Assembly: GCF_014651835.1 (NCBI RefSeq)
Contig: NZ_BMXQ01000001.1
Coordinates: 2,432,801 to 2,496,800, forward strand
DNA length: 64,000 nucleotides
Reading direction: 5' to 3'
Source of the DNA: Pigmentiphaga litoralis
GTDB taxonomy: Bacteria; Pseudomonadota; Gammaproteobacteria; Burkholderiales; Burkholderiaceae_B
In this document: positions 9,565-18,340 of the stretch, one piece after another
Numbering within the stretch: the first letter of the stretch is position 1
Layout: each line of letters opens with the position of its first letter
Made by a program: the position numbers and the translations under genes
The notes under the pieces: generated by a model
Seen by the model: the letters and a program-made list of their open reading frames with translations, nothing else
What the model was told of the DNA's origin: nothing
Databases searched by the model: none

Positions 9565-9580
9565 TTTGAGCACACTCAAA
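9565..9580. promoter_or_regulatory. Palindromic operator-like site between divergent catabolic operons
   Basis: TTTGAGCACACTCAAA has 6-bp inverted arms around a 4-bp centre. It lies 29 bp before the Bug gene start, in the 187-bp region shared with the divergent MaoC operon. A close variant, TTGAGCACGTTCAA, stands at 56890-56903 in front of the gentisate operon. The form is typical of a MarR- or IclR-type binding site; the regulator is not in this window. Confidence 0.5.
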
Positions 9581-9608
9581 AAAAACCACAAAACCTCAGG
9601 AGACCACC

Positions 9609-10589
9609 ATGACCTACCAGCCATTGCGGCGCACCATCGTCTGCGCCATCGGCGCCGTGATTGCCTTTCACGGCGCTGCGCACGCGCAAGGCGACTGGCC
9701 CAACAAACCCGTTCGGATCGTCGCGTCGTTTGCCCCGGGCGGCAGTTCCGACCTGGTGGCGCGGCAGATCGCGCAACACCTCAGCACCCGCTACGGACAG
9801 CAATTCGTGGTGGAAAACCGCGCCGGCGCGGGCGGAAACATCGGCGTGGACTTCGTCACCAAGGCGGCGCCCGATGGCTACATCCTGGGCCTGGCGACCT
9901 CCGGTCCGCTTGCGAACAACAAGTGGCTGTACAAACCCATGCCCTTCGATGCCGAAAAGGATCTGACGCCCATCGCGTTGATTGGCGAAATCCCGCTCGT
10001 GATGGCTGTCAATCCTTCAGTCCAGGTAACGTCGCTCAAGGAACTGGTCGCGCTGAGCAAGACCCGAACCAATGCCATGACCGTGTCGAATCCGGGCAAT
10101 GGGACCATCGGCCACCTGGCGGTGGAGTACCTGCGCATGCATACCGGCGCCAAGCTGCAGTCGGTGCCCTACAAGGGCGACGCGCCGGCCATGGCGGACG
10201 CCATGGGTGGCACCGTCGACGCCGTGACTGCCCCGGTCACGTCGCTGATTCCAAATATTCAGGCCAATCGCCTGAAGGCCCTGGCGGTCACCTCCAAGAC
10301 CCGATTCGTGGGCATGCCAGACGTTCCAACCGCTGCTGAACAAGGCCTCGACCTGGAAGCGACGGTCTGGAGCGCCATGGTTGGTCCAGCCGGCCTGCCC
10401 AAAGCCATCGTCGATTCCCTGAACAAGGAGATCAACGCCTATACCCGCTCAGCCGAGGGCAAGGCCAAGCTGGCGTCATTGGGCATGGCGCCGCTGGCGG
10501 GCACCCCTGCCCAACTGAGCCAACAGATGAGCAGCGAGGCAGCGAAATGGAAGGTCGTCGTCGAGTCGGCACGCATCACTGTCGATTGA
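9609..10589 (+). CDS. Bug-family periplasmic solute receptor
   Basis: A 326-aa receptor with a signal peptide ending near AAHAQG, then WPNKPVRIVASFAPGGSSD, ENRAGAGGNIGVDFV and APDGYILG. The ribosome site is caggaga 7 nt before ATG. It precedes an aldehyde dehydrogenase gene by 49 bp and diverges from the MaoC/ligase/SDR operon, which has its own Bug gene. The cassette therefore carries two receptors, perhaps for substrate and analogue. No membrane subunits are nearby. Confidence 0.93.
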   Translation: MTYQPLRRTIVCAIGAVIAFHGAAHAQGDWPNKPVRIVASFAPGGSSDLVARQIAQHLSTRYGQQFVVENRAGAGGNIGVDFVTKAAPDGYILGLATSGPLANNKWLYKPMPFDAEKDLTPIALIGEIPLVMAVNPSVQVTSLKELVALSKTRTNAMTVSNPGNGTIGHLAVEYLRMHTGAKLQSVPYKGDAPAMADAMGGTVDAVTAPVTSLIPNIQANRLKALAVTSKTRFVGMPDVPTAAEQGLDLEATVWSAMVGPAGLPKAIVDSLNKEINAYTRSAEGKAKLASLGMAPLAGTPAQLSQQMSSEAAKWKVVVESARITVD

Positions 10590-10638
10590 ACGCGCGCGTC
10601 AGCAGGCATTCATTCACCACCGCATCGGGCACTCCACC

Positions 10639-12063
10639 ATGGATCATTTGAAGTTCTATATCGACGGGGCCTGGGTCGACCCGGCCGTGCCGGCGACCCT
10701 GGATGTCGTCAACCCTGCCACCGAAGCCGCCTTTGCACGCATCAGCCTGGGCTCGAAGCAGGACGTGGATCGGGCAGTGGACGCGGCCCGCCGCGCCTTC
10801 GACACGTACTCGGAGACCAGCGTCGACCAGCGCCTGGACTACCTGCGCCGGATCATTGAAGGCTTTCGTGCGCGTTTGCCGGAACTGGCCCGCATGATGA
10901 CGCTGGAGATGGGCGCGCCGATCACGTTCTCGACGGAACGGCAGGCCACCGTGGCGCTTTTCCATTTCGAAGAAGCCCTGCGCGTGCTGGCGGACTTTCC
11001 GTTCGAGGAAAAGATGGGCAGCGGCATCCTGCGCCGGGAACCCATCGGCGTCTGTGGCCTGATCACGCCGTGGAACTGGCCCCTGAACCAGGTCGCGTCC
11101 AAGGTCGCGCCCGCGATTGCCACCGGCTGCACCGTGGTGCTCAAGCCCAGCGAGATCGCGCCCCTGAGCGCCATGCTGTTTGCAGAAATCGTGCACGAAG
11201 CCGGGTTGCCGGCAGGCGTCTTCAACCTGGTGAACGGCGATGGGCCGACGGTGGGCGAAGCCATTGCGGCGCATCCCGGCATCGACATGGTGTCGTTTAC
11301 CGGTTCGACCGGCGCCGGCGTTCGCGTCGCCAAACTGGCGGCCGACACGGTCAAACGTGTCGCGCAGGAGCTGGGCGGAAAGTCCGCGAACATCATCCTG
11401 CCCGACGTGGACATGAAAGCTGCGGTGATGGCGGGCGTGCATGCCTGCAACACCAATGCCGGCCAGAACTGCCAGTCCCCCACACGCATGCTGATTCCGC
11501 GGGAACAGCGCGACGTGGCGTATGCCGCCGCGCGCGAAGCCATTGCCTCGATCCGTCTGGGCGACCCGCTGTCGCCCGCATCCACGATGGGACCGCTGGT
11601 CAGCCAGGCGCAATACGACAAGGTGCAGGCCCTGATCCAGGCAGGGATCGACGACGGTGCCACTCTGGTGGCCGGGGGCCTGGGACGGCCCGACGGATTG
11701 GAGCATGGCTACTACGTGCGCCCCACCGTGTTCGGCGACGTGACGCCGCAGATGCGCATCGCACGTGAAGAAATCTTCGGGCCGGTTCTTTCCATCCTCT
11801 GCTACGACACCGAAGACGAAGCGGTTGCAATCGCCAACGACACGCCGTTCGGACTGGCCGGATTCGTCCAGTGCACGGATCTTCAGCGTGCCCGCAAGGT
11901 GGCCAGCCGCATCCGCGCCGGCCGGGTCTACCTGAACGGCGCGCCGTTCGATCGCAGCCTGCCCTTCGGCGGCTACAAGCAGTCAGGCAACGGGCGTGAG
12001 TTCGGCGTGTTCGGGTTCGAGGAATACCTGGAAGTCAAAGCCATCGTCGGGTACCCGATGTGA
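10639..12063 (+). CDS. NAD(P)-dependent aldehyde dehydrogenase
   Basis: A 474-aa ALDH of normal family length. Seen are PWNWPLNQ and KPSEIAPLSA (cofactor site), FTGSTGAGVRV, the general base Glu in QELGGKSANI, and the catalytic Cys in GQNCQSPTR. EEIFGPVLSI and PFGGYKQSGNGRE near the C-terminus complete the fold. It oxidises an aldehyde to an acid, plausibly the acid that the divergent acyl-CoA ligase activates. It converges on the ferritin-like gene, with a small hairpin between them. Confidence 0.93.
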   Translation: MDHLKFYIDGAWVDPAVPATLDVVNPATEAAFARISLGSKQDVDRAVDAARRAFDTYSETSVDQRLDYLRRIIEGFRARLPELARMMTLEMGAPITFSTERQATVALFHFEEALRVLADFPFEEKMGSGILRREPIGVCGLITPWNWPLNQVASKVAPAIATGCTVVLKPSEIAPLSAMLFAEIVHEAGLPAGVFNLVNGDGPTVGEAIAAHPGIDMVSFTGSTGAGVRVAKLAADTVKRVAQELGGKSANIILPDVDMKAAVMAGVHACNTNAGQNCQSPTRMLIPREQRDVAYAAAREAIASIRLGDPLSPASTMGPLVSQAQYDKVQALIQAGIDDGATLVAGGLGRPDGLEHGYYVRPTVFGDVTPQMRIAREEIFGPVLSILCYDTEDEAVAIANDTPFGLAGFVQCTDLQRARKVASRIRAGRVYLNGAPFDRSLPFGGYKQSGNGREFGVFGFEEYLEVKAIVGYPM

Positions 12064-12092
12064 CCTTGGAGACTGAAGGCGCGCACGCCCGG

Positions 12093-12114
12093 GCATGAGC
12101 ACGATCGCTCATGC
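12093..12114. terminator. Short hairpin between convergent genes
   Basis: GCATGAGC and GCTCATGC (8-bp arms, 6-nt loop) lie between the convergent aldehyde dehydrogenase and ferritin-like genes and overlap the stop of the latter. There is no T-tract, so termination would be weak. Confidence 0.4.
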
Positions 12115-13374
12115 AAACGCGGCGGCAATCGCCTCCAGCTTCTTGACGACAGGGGCCAAGGCAGGCTGCGATGCTTGAACCCGGTGGGCGGCATCCACGA
12201 TCTCCGACAGACGTTCCGCAATCCAGGCCTGTTCGCAGTGGGCAAGGATGGCGTCGGTCGCACGGAGCATCGTGAAGGTCATGCCTGCCGTGGTGCCCGG
12301 GTCGGTGTCCGCAATGGGCAAGGTGCACAAGTGCGCGCTCAGCGCGGCCACGCCGCCCATCAAGCGCATGGCCAGGTCGAGCGCACGGTCTGGCGGCAAC
12401 GCGCCGCCAGGCAACGGAATGCTTTTCCCCCACGCGGCGGCCAGCGCCCGCAACATGAGGCCATAGGCCGCGTTCGCCAGGTCCAGGACCTGCGCCGCCG
12501 CCACCGCGCTGACGTGCACGCCGCGTGCGCCTTCGGCGGGTTTGCGCATCAGCGGATTGCGCGCGGCCGGCCACGCCGGGACAAAGGCCGCGTCCGCCCT
12601 GGATAGCGCGATCAACTCCTTGCGGATCGCAACGAACCGGTTGAAGTGCGACGTGTCGTGGTCCGACTTGCCGCCTTCGCCTTGCGTGACGATGGTATCG
12701 ATGGCCTGCATGGCGTCATCCAGCGTCGCCACGGCACGCATATCCGGCATGTCCAGCTGGGTGGGTCCGATCTGGCCGGCAACGCCGCCACAGAAGAGCG
12801 TGGCTTCGCCCAATTCCTTTGCAAGGTACTGAATGCAGGCGCGCAGCCGCTCGTAGAAGTCGCCGATGGTTTCGTAATCTGTCCCGCTGGGCATCACCGA
12901 CGCGGCAGGATGCGGGCCGCGATGGTATTCACCCGCAGCGTCGGCAAAGGACTTGCCATCCTGAACGTCCGACCCTTCCGGGCGTTCCAGAAAGATGAAG
13001 TGCTCGATGGTGTCGACGTTGAAGGGCGCCAGTTCCACCACGATGTTGGCCGGGTGATAGAGCGGCGAGACCGGCATGTTGGGACGGTTGAAGTGCGGCC
13101 TGCCACCGACCGCCACCGTCAGGTTGGCGACCAGCGCAAGATGCACCATCTCTTCCATCGCGACCTGCATGATGGAGGCGCGCCAACCGTCTACCGTGTC
13201 GGCCTGGGCATCGGTCACGCCCGGCTGCCCTCGACGCTTCATGCTGAACACGGCGTACAGGTAGCAGCACAACAGGTTGTGTTCAAGCTCTGCCGCTTCA
13301 GCCAGCAGATGCAGCAGTTGCTCGCGGGAGGTCTGCCGTTGTTCGGCAGCGCCCGGTTTGGTTGACACGTTCAT
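12109..13374 (-). CDS. VioB-like ferritin-fold protein (iminophenylpyruvate dimer synthase-type domain)
   Basis: A 421-aa protein whose first 250 residues match the ferritin-like domain of VioB/RebD-type enzymes. Metal-binding candidates are E31/H32 (AELEHNLLCCYLYA) and E74/E75/H78 (MEEMVHLALVANL), followed by VGGRPHFNRPNMP and a conserved F-I-F-L-E-R-P-E. Residues about 290-410 form a second helical region of unknown role. In VioB this domain lies within a larger pigment-synthesis enzyme; here it is free-standing, with no other pigment genes. It follows the Bug/GST/aldolase operon by 154 bp on the same strand. An oxidative, possibly heme- or iron-dependent, role is inference. Confidence 0.75.
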   Translation of the reverse strand: MNVSTKPGAAEQRQTSREQLLHLLAEAAELEHNLLCCYLYAVFSMKRRGQPGVTDAQADTVDGWRASIMQVAMEEMVHLALVANLTVAVGGRPHFNRPNMPVSPLYHPANIVVELAPFNVDTIEHFIFLERPEGSDVQDGKSFADAAGEYHRGPHPAASVMPSGTDYETIGDFYERLRACIQYLAKELGEATLFCGGVAGQIGPTQLDMPDMRAVATLDDAMQAIDTIVTQGEGGKSDHDTSHFNRFVAIRKELIALSRADAAFVPAWPAARNPLMRKPAEGARGVHVSAVAAAQVLDLANAAYGLMLRALAAAWGKSIPLPGGALPPDRALDLAMRLMGGVAALSAHLCTLPIADTDPGTTAGMTFTMLRATDAILAHCEQAWIAERLSEIVDAAHRVQASQPALAPVVKKLEAIAAAFA

Positions 13375-13436
13375 CTATTTGCCCATGACCCGGCAGGACC
13401 GCCGACTGGACAAAGTCTACCGGCATCCTCACGGAA

Positions 13437-13448
13437 CATTGCGCAATG
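13437..13448. promoter_or_regulatory. Perfect 12-bp palindrome upstream of the ferritin-like gene
   Basis: CATTGCGCAATG is perfectly self-complementary and lies 63 bp upstream of the ferritin-like gene's start on the minus strand. The gap of 154 bp before this gene suggests that it may have its own promoter as well as readthrough. Binding factor unknown. Confidence 0.35.
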
Positions 13449-13528
13449 CAACACGCCGGATGCGTCATGGATGTGTACCTGTTGTATCGGTGTACTTCAG
13501 TGCGACTCCGATACCTGTCAGCCGCTGC

Positions 13529-14323
13529 CTAGCGCATGCAGTCGGCGTTGCGCGGATCCTTGAGCGAGCGGCGCGCGTAATACTCGAAGGCAATGGTATT
13601 GCGCTTGGGGCGCAGTACCCAATCGTGCGCCTCGCGGCCCAGCGCGGGGTCGATCGGCTGGATCTCGCCCACATTCATGGCCAGCAACTGCATGCGCGCG
13701 GCGCGCTCGAAAGCGATTGCCAGCACGCAGGCTTCTTCCACGGTTGAGCCAGCAATGAGCAGGCCGTGGTGCGACAACAGCAAGGCATGCTTGTCGCCCA
13801 ACGCGGCGGAAATGAACTCGCCTTCTTCGTTGCCCACTGGAATGCCGGGCCACTTGCCAACGAATGCGACGTCGTCATACAGCACGCAGTTGTCCATGTG
13901 GGAGATGACCAGTGGCTGCTCGAGCATGCCCAGCGCGGCGGCATAGACCGCGTGCGTGTGGATGATGCAATTGACGTCGGGCCGGGCGCGATACACCCAC
14001 GAATGGAAACGGTTCGCGGGATTGGGAATGCCGTCGCCTTCCAGCACGTTCAGGTCTTCGTCGACCAGCAACAGATTGCTGTCCGCAATCTCATCGAAGC
14101 CCAAGCCAAGCTGCTGCGTGAAGAATTGGCCCGGCGTACCGGTGCGCGCGGTGATCTGCCCGGCCAGCCCCGAGTCGTGACCGTTGTCGAACAGGATGCG
14201 GCACGTCAGCGCCAGCTTTTGCCGCAGCGAGAAGCGGCTGTCCTGGAACTGCTGGTTGAGTTGGTCAGTGGACTCGGCCACCAGCGTCGCCTTGTCGAGC
14301 TCGAAGGTATCGGTTCGGTTCAT
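13529..14323 (-). CDS. Class II aldolase/adducin-family protein
   Basis: A 264-aa member of the fuculose-phosphate-aldolase/adducin fold. The zinc-site motif IIHTHAVYAAAL and the later LLLSHHGLL supply the three histidines of catalytically active class II aldolases. FDEIADSNLLLVDED and GNEEGEFI are typical of the group that acts on hydroxy- or keto-acids in catabolic operons. AGGGAC precedes the ATG. It starts 7 nt after the GST stop, so it is cotranscribed with GST and Bug. The reaction could be aldol cleavage or decarboxylation. Confidence 0.87.
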   Translation of the reverse strand: MNRTDTFELDKATLVAESTDQLNQQFQDSRFSLRQKLALTCRILFDNGHDSGLAGQITARTGTPGQFFTQQLGLGFDEIADSNLLLVDEDLNVLEGDGIPNPANRFHSWVYRARPDVNCIIHTHAVYAAALGMLEQPLVISHMDNCVLYDDVAFVGKWPGIPVGNEEGEFISAALGDKHALLLSHHGLLIAGSTVEEACVLAIAFERAARMQLLAMNVGEIQPIDPALGREAHDWVLRPKRNTIAFEYYARRSLKDPRNADCMR

Positions 14324-14330
14324 GATGTCC

Positions 14331-14981
14331 CTAAGGTTGTTCTTGTGTGGAAAGATTGCGCTCGGGCTGGCCCGGAAACAGCGCCTGATAGCCGGGCAGG
14401 TGTTCCATTCGTTCCAGCCAGTCCCGGATTGCCGGATAGTCGGTCAGTGCGATGCCGCCCATGGGCGCCATGCAGGTGTAGGGGTAGAGGGCGACGTCGG
14501 CAATGCTCGGGTGGTCGGGCGTCGCCACCCAGGCATTCCTGCCCTGGCGCGCCAGCTGACTGTCGAGCACGCCAAGGGCGGCACGCGCCGCCCCGGCATG
14601 CGCGACGCAGGTTGCGCCCTGCGGATCGCCACCCGGATGCAAGGCCAGCCGCAGCCGTAATTGTGCCAGCGGTTTCATGTGGCGATCCTGCTCGAACGAC
14701 AGCCAGGTCAGCACCGACGATTGCGCGGCCAGGGCATCGGGCCACCACCGGCTGCCCTGCGCCAGATAGTGGAGGATCGCAAGCGATTCGGCCAGGTGCG
14801 AGCCGTCGGGCAATTGCAGCACCGGCACATGGCCGAGCGGCGCCACCGCCAGGAAGGACGGCGTAGCCAGATCGCCACGATCGATCGACAGCGTGCGGCG
14901 GTCGAGCGGCACGCCAAGCAGGCTTGCCATCAGCCTGACCTTCCACGCGTTGCCTGAACGCAGGGTGTCATAGAGCAGCAT
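14331..14981 (-). CDS. Glutathione S-transferase family protein
   Basis: A 216-aa GST with the N-terminal thioredoxin fold (LLYDTLRSGNAWKVRLMASLLG, then PLGHVPVLQLPDG and the 'ES' glutathione contact LAESLAIL) and a helical C-terminal domain with DHPSIADVALYPY. The leading SGN serine is the probable catalytic residue. It has an AAGGAG ribosome site and lies 12 nt after the Bug gene. It could be a detoxifying transferase or a maleylpyruvate/maleylacetoacetate-type isomerase; the sequence does not decide. Confidence 0.87.
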   Translation of the reverse strand: MLLYDTLRSGNAWKVRLMASLLGVPLDRRTLSIDRGDLATPSFLAVAPLGHVPVLQLPDGSHLAESLAILHYLAQGSRWWPDALAAQSSVLTWLSFEQDRHMKPLAQLRLRLALHPGGDPQGATCVAHAGAARAALGVLDSQLARQGRNAWVATPDHPSIADVALYPYTCMAPMGGIALTDYPAIRDWLERMEHLPGYQALFPGQPERNLSTQEQP

Positions 14982-14993
14982 GGTGATCGCTCC

Positions 14994-15983
14994 TTAGTCG
15001 AGCCGGGTGCCCGCGGTCTGGATGACTTTCGTCCACTTCGCGGTTTCGCTGGCCACATGCTGCTGATAGGCGGCCACGCCCGTCGGCAAGGTCTCGATGC
15101 CCATGTCGGTCAGGCGCGCCATGAGTTCGGGACGCTTCAAGGCCTGCGCCAGCGCCTTGTTGAGAATCTCAACGACCGCATCCGGTGTGCCCTTGGGCGC
15201 CACCAGGGCATTCCACGATCCGATCTGGAACTGCGGCAGGCCCTGTTCGACGCTGGTCTTCAGGCTGGGCGCGGCCGGGCTGCGCTCGGCGGCGGCAATC
15301 GCCAGGATCTTGAGCCGCTGCGCCTTGGCCTGCGGGTCGATCACCGGAAGCGCGTCGATGACGATGTTGACCTGTCCGCCCACCGCGGCGTTGACGGCCT
15401 CGGCGCCACTCTTGAACGGCACGTGCACGATGTCGGTCTGCGTGGCCAGCTTGAACAGCTCGATGCCCAGGTGTGGCGAACTGCCGTTACCGGCCGATCC
15501 GAAGTTGAGGCGGCCCGGGTTGGCCTTGGCATGGCGCACCAGGCCCTGCAGATCGTCGACCCCGTCGATGCCATTGATGGCGATCACATAGGGCGAATTG
15601 CTGACCAGGGAGACCGGCGTCATGGCCGCAGGATCGTAGCTGAGCTTGCTGTAGAGCATCTTGTTGACGACCTGCGTTCCGACCGTCCCAAGCAACAGCG
15701 TATAGCCGTCGGGCTTGGCCCCCACCAGCGCCTGCGCGGCGATCGACCCGCCCGCGCCGGGCCGGTTGTCGATGATGACTTGCTGCGACAAGGCTTCGCC
15801 CAGGTATTGGCCAATCATGCGACCGGCCACGTCGGTGATGCCGCCTGCGCCAAAGGGAATGATCAGCCGTATTGGCTTGTTCGGATAATTGGCGTCCGCG
15901 GCTGCCGCGGTTTGCACCACGCCCGCTGCGGTGCTACATAAGGCAATGAAAACTGCTGCAAGACAGCGCTTGGTGAGCGTCAT
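14994..15983 (-). CDS. Bug-family periplasmic solute receptor
   Basis: A 329-aa receptor with a signal peptide ending about AAAAD, then YPNKPIRLIIPFGAGGITD, DNRPGAGGSIAAQ and AKPDGYTLLLG. It is the first gene of the operon with GST and class II aldolase and is divergent from the XRE-cupin regulator gene, 100 bp away. Its ligand probably induces or feeds that pathway. Confidence 0.93.
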   Translation of the reverse strand: MTLTKRCLAAVFIALCSTAAGVVQTAAAADANYPNKPIRLIIPFGAGGITDVAGRMIGQYLGEALSQQVIIDNRPGAGGSIAAQALVGAKPDGYTLLLGTVGTQVVNKMLYSKLSYDPAAMTPVSLVSNSPYVIAINGIDGVDDLQGLVRHAKANPGRLNFGSAGNGSSPHLGIELFKLATQTDIVHVPFKSGAEAVNAAVGGQVNIVIDALPVIDPQAKAQRLKILAIAAAERSPAAPSLKTSVEQGLPQFQIGSWNALVAPKGTPDAVVEILNKALAQALKRPELMARLTDMGIETLPTGVAAYQQHVASETAKWTKVIQTAGTRLD

Positions 15984-16058
15984 ACCTATCCCCGGTGACG
16001 GAGCGGCCGCGAGCCGGCTCCAACTTCGATCAACGTCCAGAACCCGTGTTTAGTGTAG

Positions 16059-16070
16059 GACACAAGTGTC
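16059..16070. promoter_or_regulatory. Palindrome GACACAAGTGTC in the divergent Bug/XRE-cupin promoter region
   Basis: Perfect 5-bp arms GACAC and GTGTC around AA, 13 bp upstream of the regulator's start and within the 100-bp divergent spacer. It is a natural candidate for autoregulation by the XRE-cupin protein and control of the Bug-GST-aldolase operon. Confidence 0.45.
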
Positions 16071-16083
16071 ATTTAGGAAATAG

Positions 16084-16626
16084 ATGTCTTTGAAATTGAA
16101 GTTGTTGCGCGTGCAGGCCGGCTTGACCCTGGAGGACCTGGCGCAACAGACCGAGCTGACGCGCAGCTATGTGTCGAAGCTGGAACGCGGCGTGTCGACG
16201 CCGTCGATCGGCGCCGCCCTGCGGATCGCCAAGGTGCTGGGCGTCCAGGTCGAGGCCCTGTTTTCGGAGTCCCACGAAGATGACCCGGTCGTGATCCACC
16301 GCGCGCCGCCTGCGTCATCGGCGACCGCGGCCGCCGGGACTGCCCGCAACCCGCGGCTCGTGTCAGGCACCCTGCCCGGCCACAAGATGGTTGCCTTTGT
16401 AGTCAGTCCGACCGACGAGCCGACCCGCAACCACCCGATGAGCCACCATCAGGGGGAAGAAATCTTGTACGTGCTCAAGGGCAGCATCACACTGCAGCTG
16501 GCGCGGCGCACCGAGATCCTGAAGGCGGGCGACAGCGTGCACTTCAACTCGAGCATTCCGCACAAGATCACGTCGCTCGGCAAGGCCCCGGCGTCGGTGC
16601 TGCTGGTGATTGCAGAAGGGGCCTGA
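16084..16626 (+). CDS. XRE-family transcriptional regulator with C-terminal cupin sensor domain
   Basis: A 180-aa protein. Residues about 5-60 form the HTH (LRVQAGLTLEDLAQQTELTRSYVSKLERG), and residues 110-178 a cupin barrel (HHQGEEILYVLKGSITLQL, AGDSVHFNSSIPHKI). Proteins of this layout sense small ligands and usually control adjacent catabolic or polyamine genes. Its divergent position from the Bug/GST/aldolase operon makes that operon the likely target. The cupin keeps a His-rich metal face (SHHQGEE and a later His). Confidence 0.9.
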   Translation: MSLKLKLLRVQAGLTLEDLAQQTELTRSYVSKLERGVSTPSIGAALRIAKVLGVQVEALFSESHEDDPVVIHRAPPASSATAAAGTARNPRLVSGTLPGHKMVAFVVSPTDEPTRNHPMSHHQGEEILYVLKGSITLQLARRTEILKAGDSVHFNSSIPHKITSLGKAPASVLLVIAEGA

Positions 16627-16639
16627 GCGAACCTGGGCG

Positions 16640-18274
16640 CTAGCGCGCCGACGATTCGGCAAGGGCTGCCGTTGGCGGTACCAGCCGCAGCAGCTTTGCA
16701 TCGGCGCCATCGGTCAGCACATAGACCGATCCGTCGGGCGCGACCTTGACGTCGCGCATGCGCAGCTTCAGGTCCGCCAACAGCAATTCCTGCCCGATGA
16801 TCCGGCCGTCCTTGCGGATGACCCGGCGCACCGATCGTTCCTTCAGGGCCGGCACGAGCAGATCGCCGCGCCACTCGGGGAACAGCGCGCCGCGGTAGAC
16901 GGCCAACCCCGCTGGCGCAATCGACGGCGTCCATTCAAGGTCGGCATCCCGATAGCCTTCCAGGCGTTTGAACGGCGACACCTTCGGATAGGGGTAGTCG
17001 ATGCCGCCCGTCACGATCGGCCAGCCATAGTTGCCGCCCGCAACGATCCGGTTGATTTCATCACCGCCGCGCGGCCCATGTTCCGAGACAAGCAGGTCCC
17101 CTGTCTCAGGGTCCACCGCGATGCCTTGCGCGTTGCGGTGCCCCAGACTGTAGATCTCGGGCAAGGCGCCGGGCACCTGTACGAAGGGGTTATCGGCAGG
17201 CGCGCGGCCGTCCTTGTCGATCCGAATGACGGTGCCCAGATGGTCGCTAGTGGTTTGCGCCGCTTCGCGTTGCAGATTGCCATCGCCCACGGTCAACACT
17301 AGCGTGCCATCGCCAAGGAAAGCCATGCGGCCGCCGTTGTTGCCGGCGCGGGTCTTGCGTGTGCCGTCGAACAGGATGCGTACGTCCTGGACGCGGTCGC
17401 CGTTCAACGTGCCCCGGACCAGCCGGGTGCCATTGGCCCCGGCCGCACCGTAGCTCAAGGTCAGGTATAGCCACCGGTTCTGCGCAAAGTCCGGGTCGGA
17501 CATCACTTCCATCAGCCCGGCAACGCCGCCCTCATGAAAGCCTGCCGGCATGCCGTCCAGCGCGATGTCCGACATCGTGCCATCGCCGCGCACCACGCGC
17601 AGGCGTCCCCGCATTTCAGTCACCAGGGTCCGGCCATCGGGAAGGAAGGCCACCGACCACGGCCGTTCAAGGCCTGTGGCGACCGTCAGTACACGGTAGG
17701 TGGAAGGATCGGCAAAAACCGGCTCGGCGCCCCTTGGCGGGGCCATGAAGACAAAGGCAATGACCGGCACCAACGTGATCGCGACCGCCGTCGCCACCCT
17801 GCGCAGGCGGCTCTGCCCAGGATGCATCCGTCGGTGGCTCGTCGCCAACGCGGCCGCGTAGACCGCTCCGCCGACCAGTCCGGTCAAGGACATGGACACG
17901 AACCCGGGCAGGCGACGGATCGCCGACAGCGGCGGCATGGGAATCACCGACGCCATCAACCAGAACGCGACGGCCATCCCGCAGACACCCGCGAGCATCA
18001 GCAAGGCCTTGTGCCAAGCCGCGTGCACGACGCGGCTGACCACGTGCGCAATGATGAACGCCGGGAGCAGCGCCACCGCCGCAATGCCCGCCATCACCGG
18101 CCCGAACCGCCCCAGGTCTTCGAACGTCGTCAGGGCGCGCAAGGTCGGGGTCACCGGCGCACCGAACGCCACCAGCGACGCCAGGTTGAACTGGGTCTGC
18201 ACGATGCTGGCCAGCCCGCCCGTCACAACGGCAGCCAGGATGAACGCGACAAGGCGCGGCAAAACGTGATTCAT
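16640..18274 (-). CDS. Membrane-anchored PQQ-dependent glucose/sorbosone dehydrogenase (GSDH) family protein
   Basis: A 544-aa protein in two parts. Residues 1-185 hold about five hydrophobic segments (near 5-25, 55-80, 88-112, 121-150 and 163-183). Residues about 195-540 are a six-bladed beta-propeller of the soluble aldose sugar dehydrogenase type (ERPWSVAFLPDGRTLVTE, SLGHRNAQGIA, SEHGPRGGDEINRI, GGNYGWPIVTGG). The propeller should face the periplasm and oxidise sugars or alcohols with PQQ. Most family members are secreted with a simple signal peptide, so the multi-span membrane domain is unusual. It is convergent with the XRE-cupin gene and divergent from the MFS gene. Confidence 0.88.
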   Translation of the reverse strand: MNHVLPRLVAFILAAVVTGGLASIVQTQFNLASLVAFGAPVTPTLRALTTFEDLGRFGPVMAGIAAVALLPAFIIAHVVSRVVHAAWHKALLMLAGVCGMAVAFWLMASVIPMPPLSAIRRLPGFVSMSLTGLVGGAVYAAALATSHRRMHPGQSRLRRVATAVAITLVPVIAFVFMAPPRGAEPVFADPSTYRVLTVATGLERPWSVAFLPDGRTLVTEMRGRLRVVRGDGTMSDIALDGMPAGFHEGGVAGLMEVMSDPDFAQNRWLYLTLSYGAAGANGTRLVRGTLNGDRVQDVRILFDGTRKTRAGNNGGRMAFLGDGTLVLTVGDGNLQREAAQTTSDHLGTVIRIDKDGRAPADNPFVQVPGALPEIYSLGHRNAQGIAVDPETGDLLVSEHGPRGGDEINRIVAGGNYGWPIVTGGIDYPYPKVSPFKRLEGYRDADLEWTPSIAPAGLAVYRGALFPEWRGDLLVPALKERSVRRVIRKDGRIIGQELLLADLKLRMRDVKVAPDGSVYVLTDGADAKLLRLVPPTAALAESSAR

Positions 18275-18340
18275 TTAAGAAAAGACTCCGGAGCAGAAAC
18301 GGACGATGCGGCGGACGGGTAACATGCCGCTTTCCGTTAT

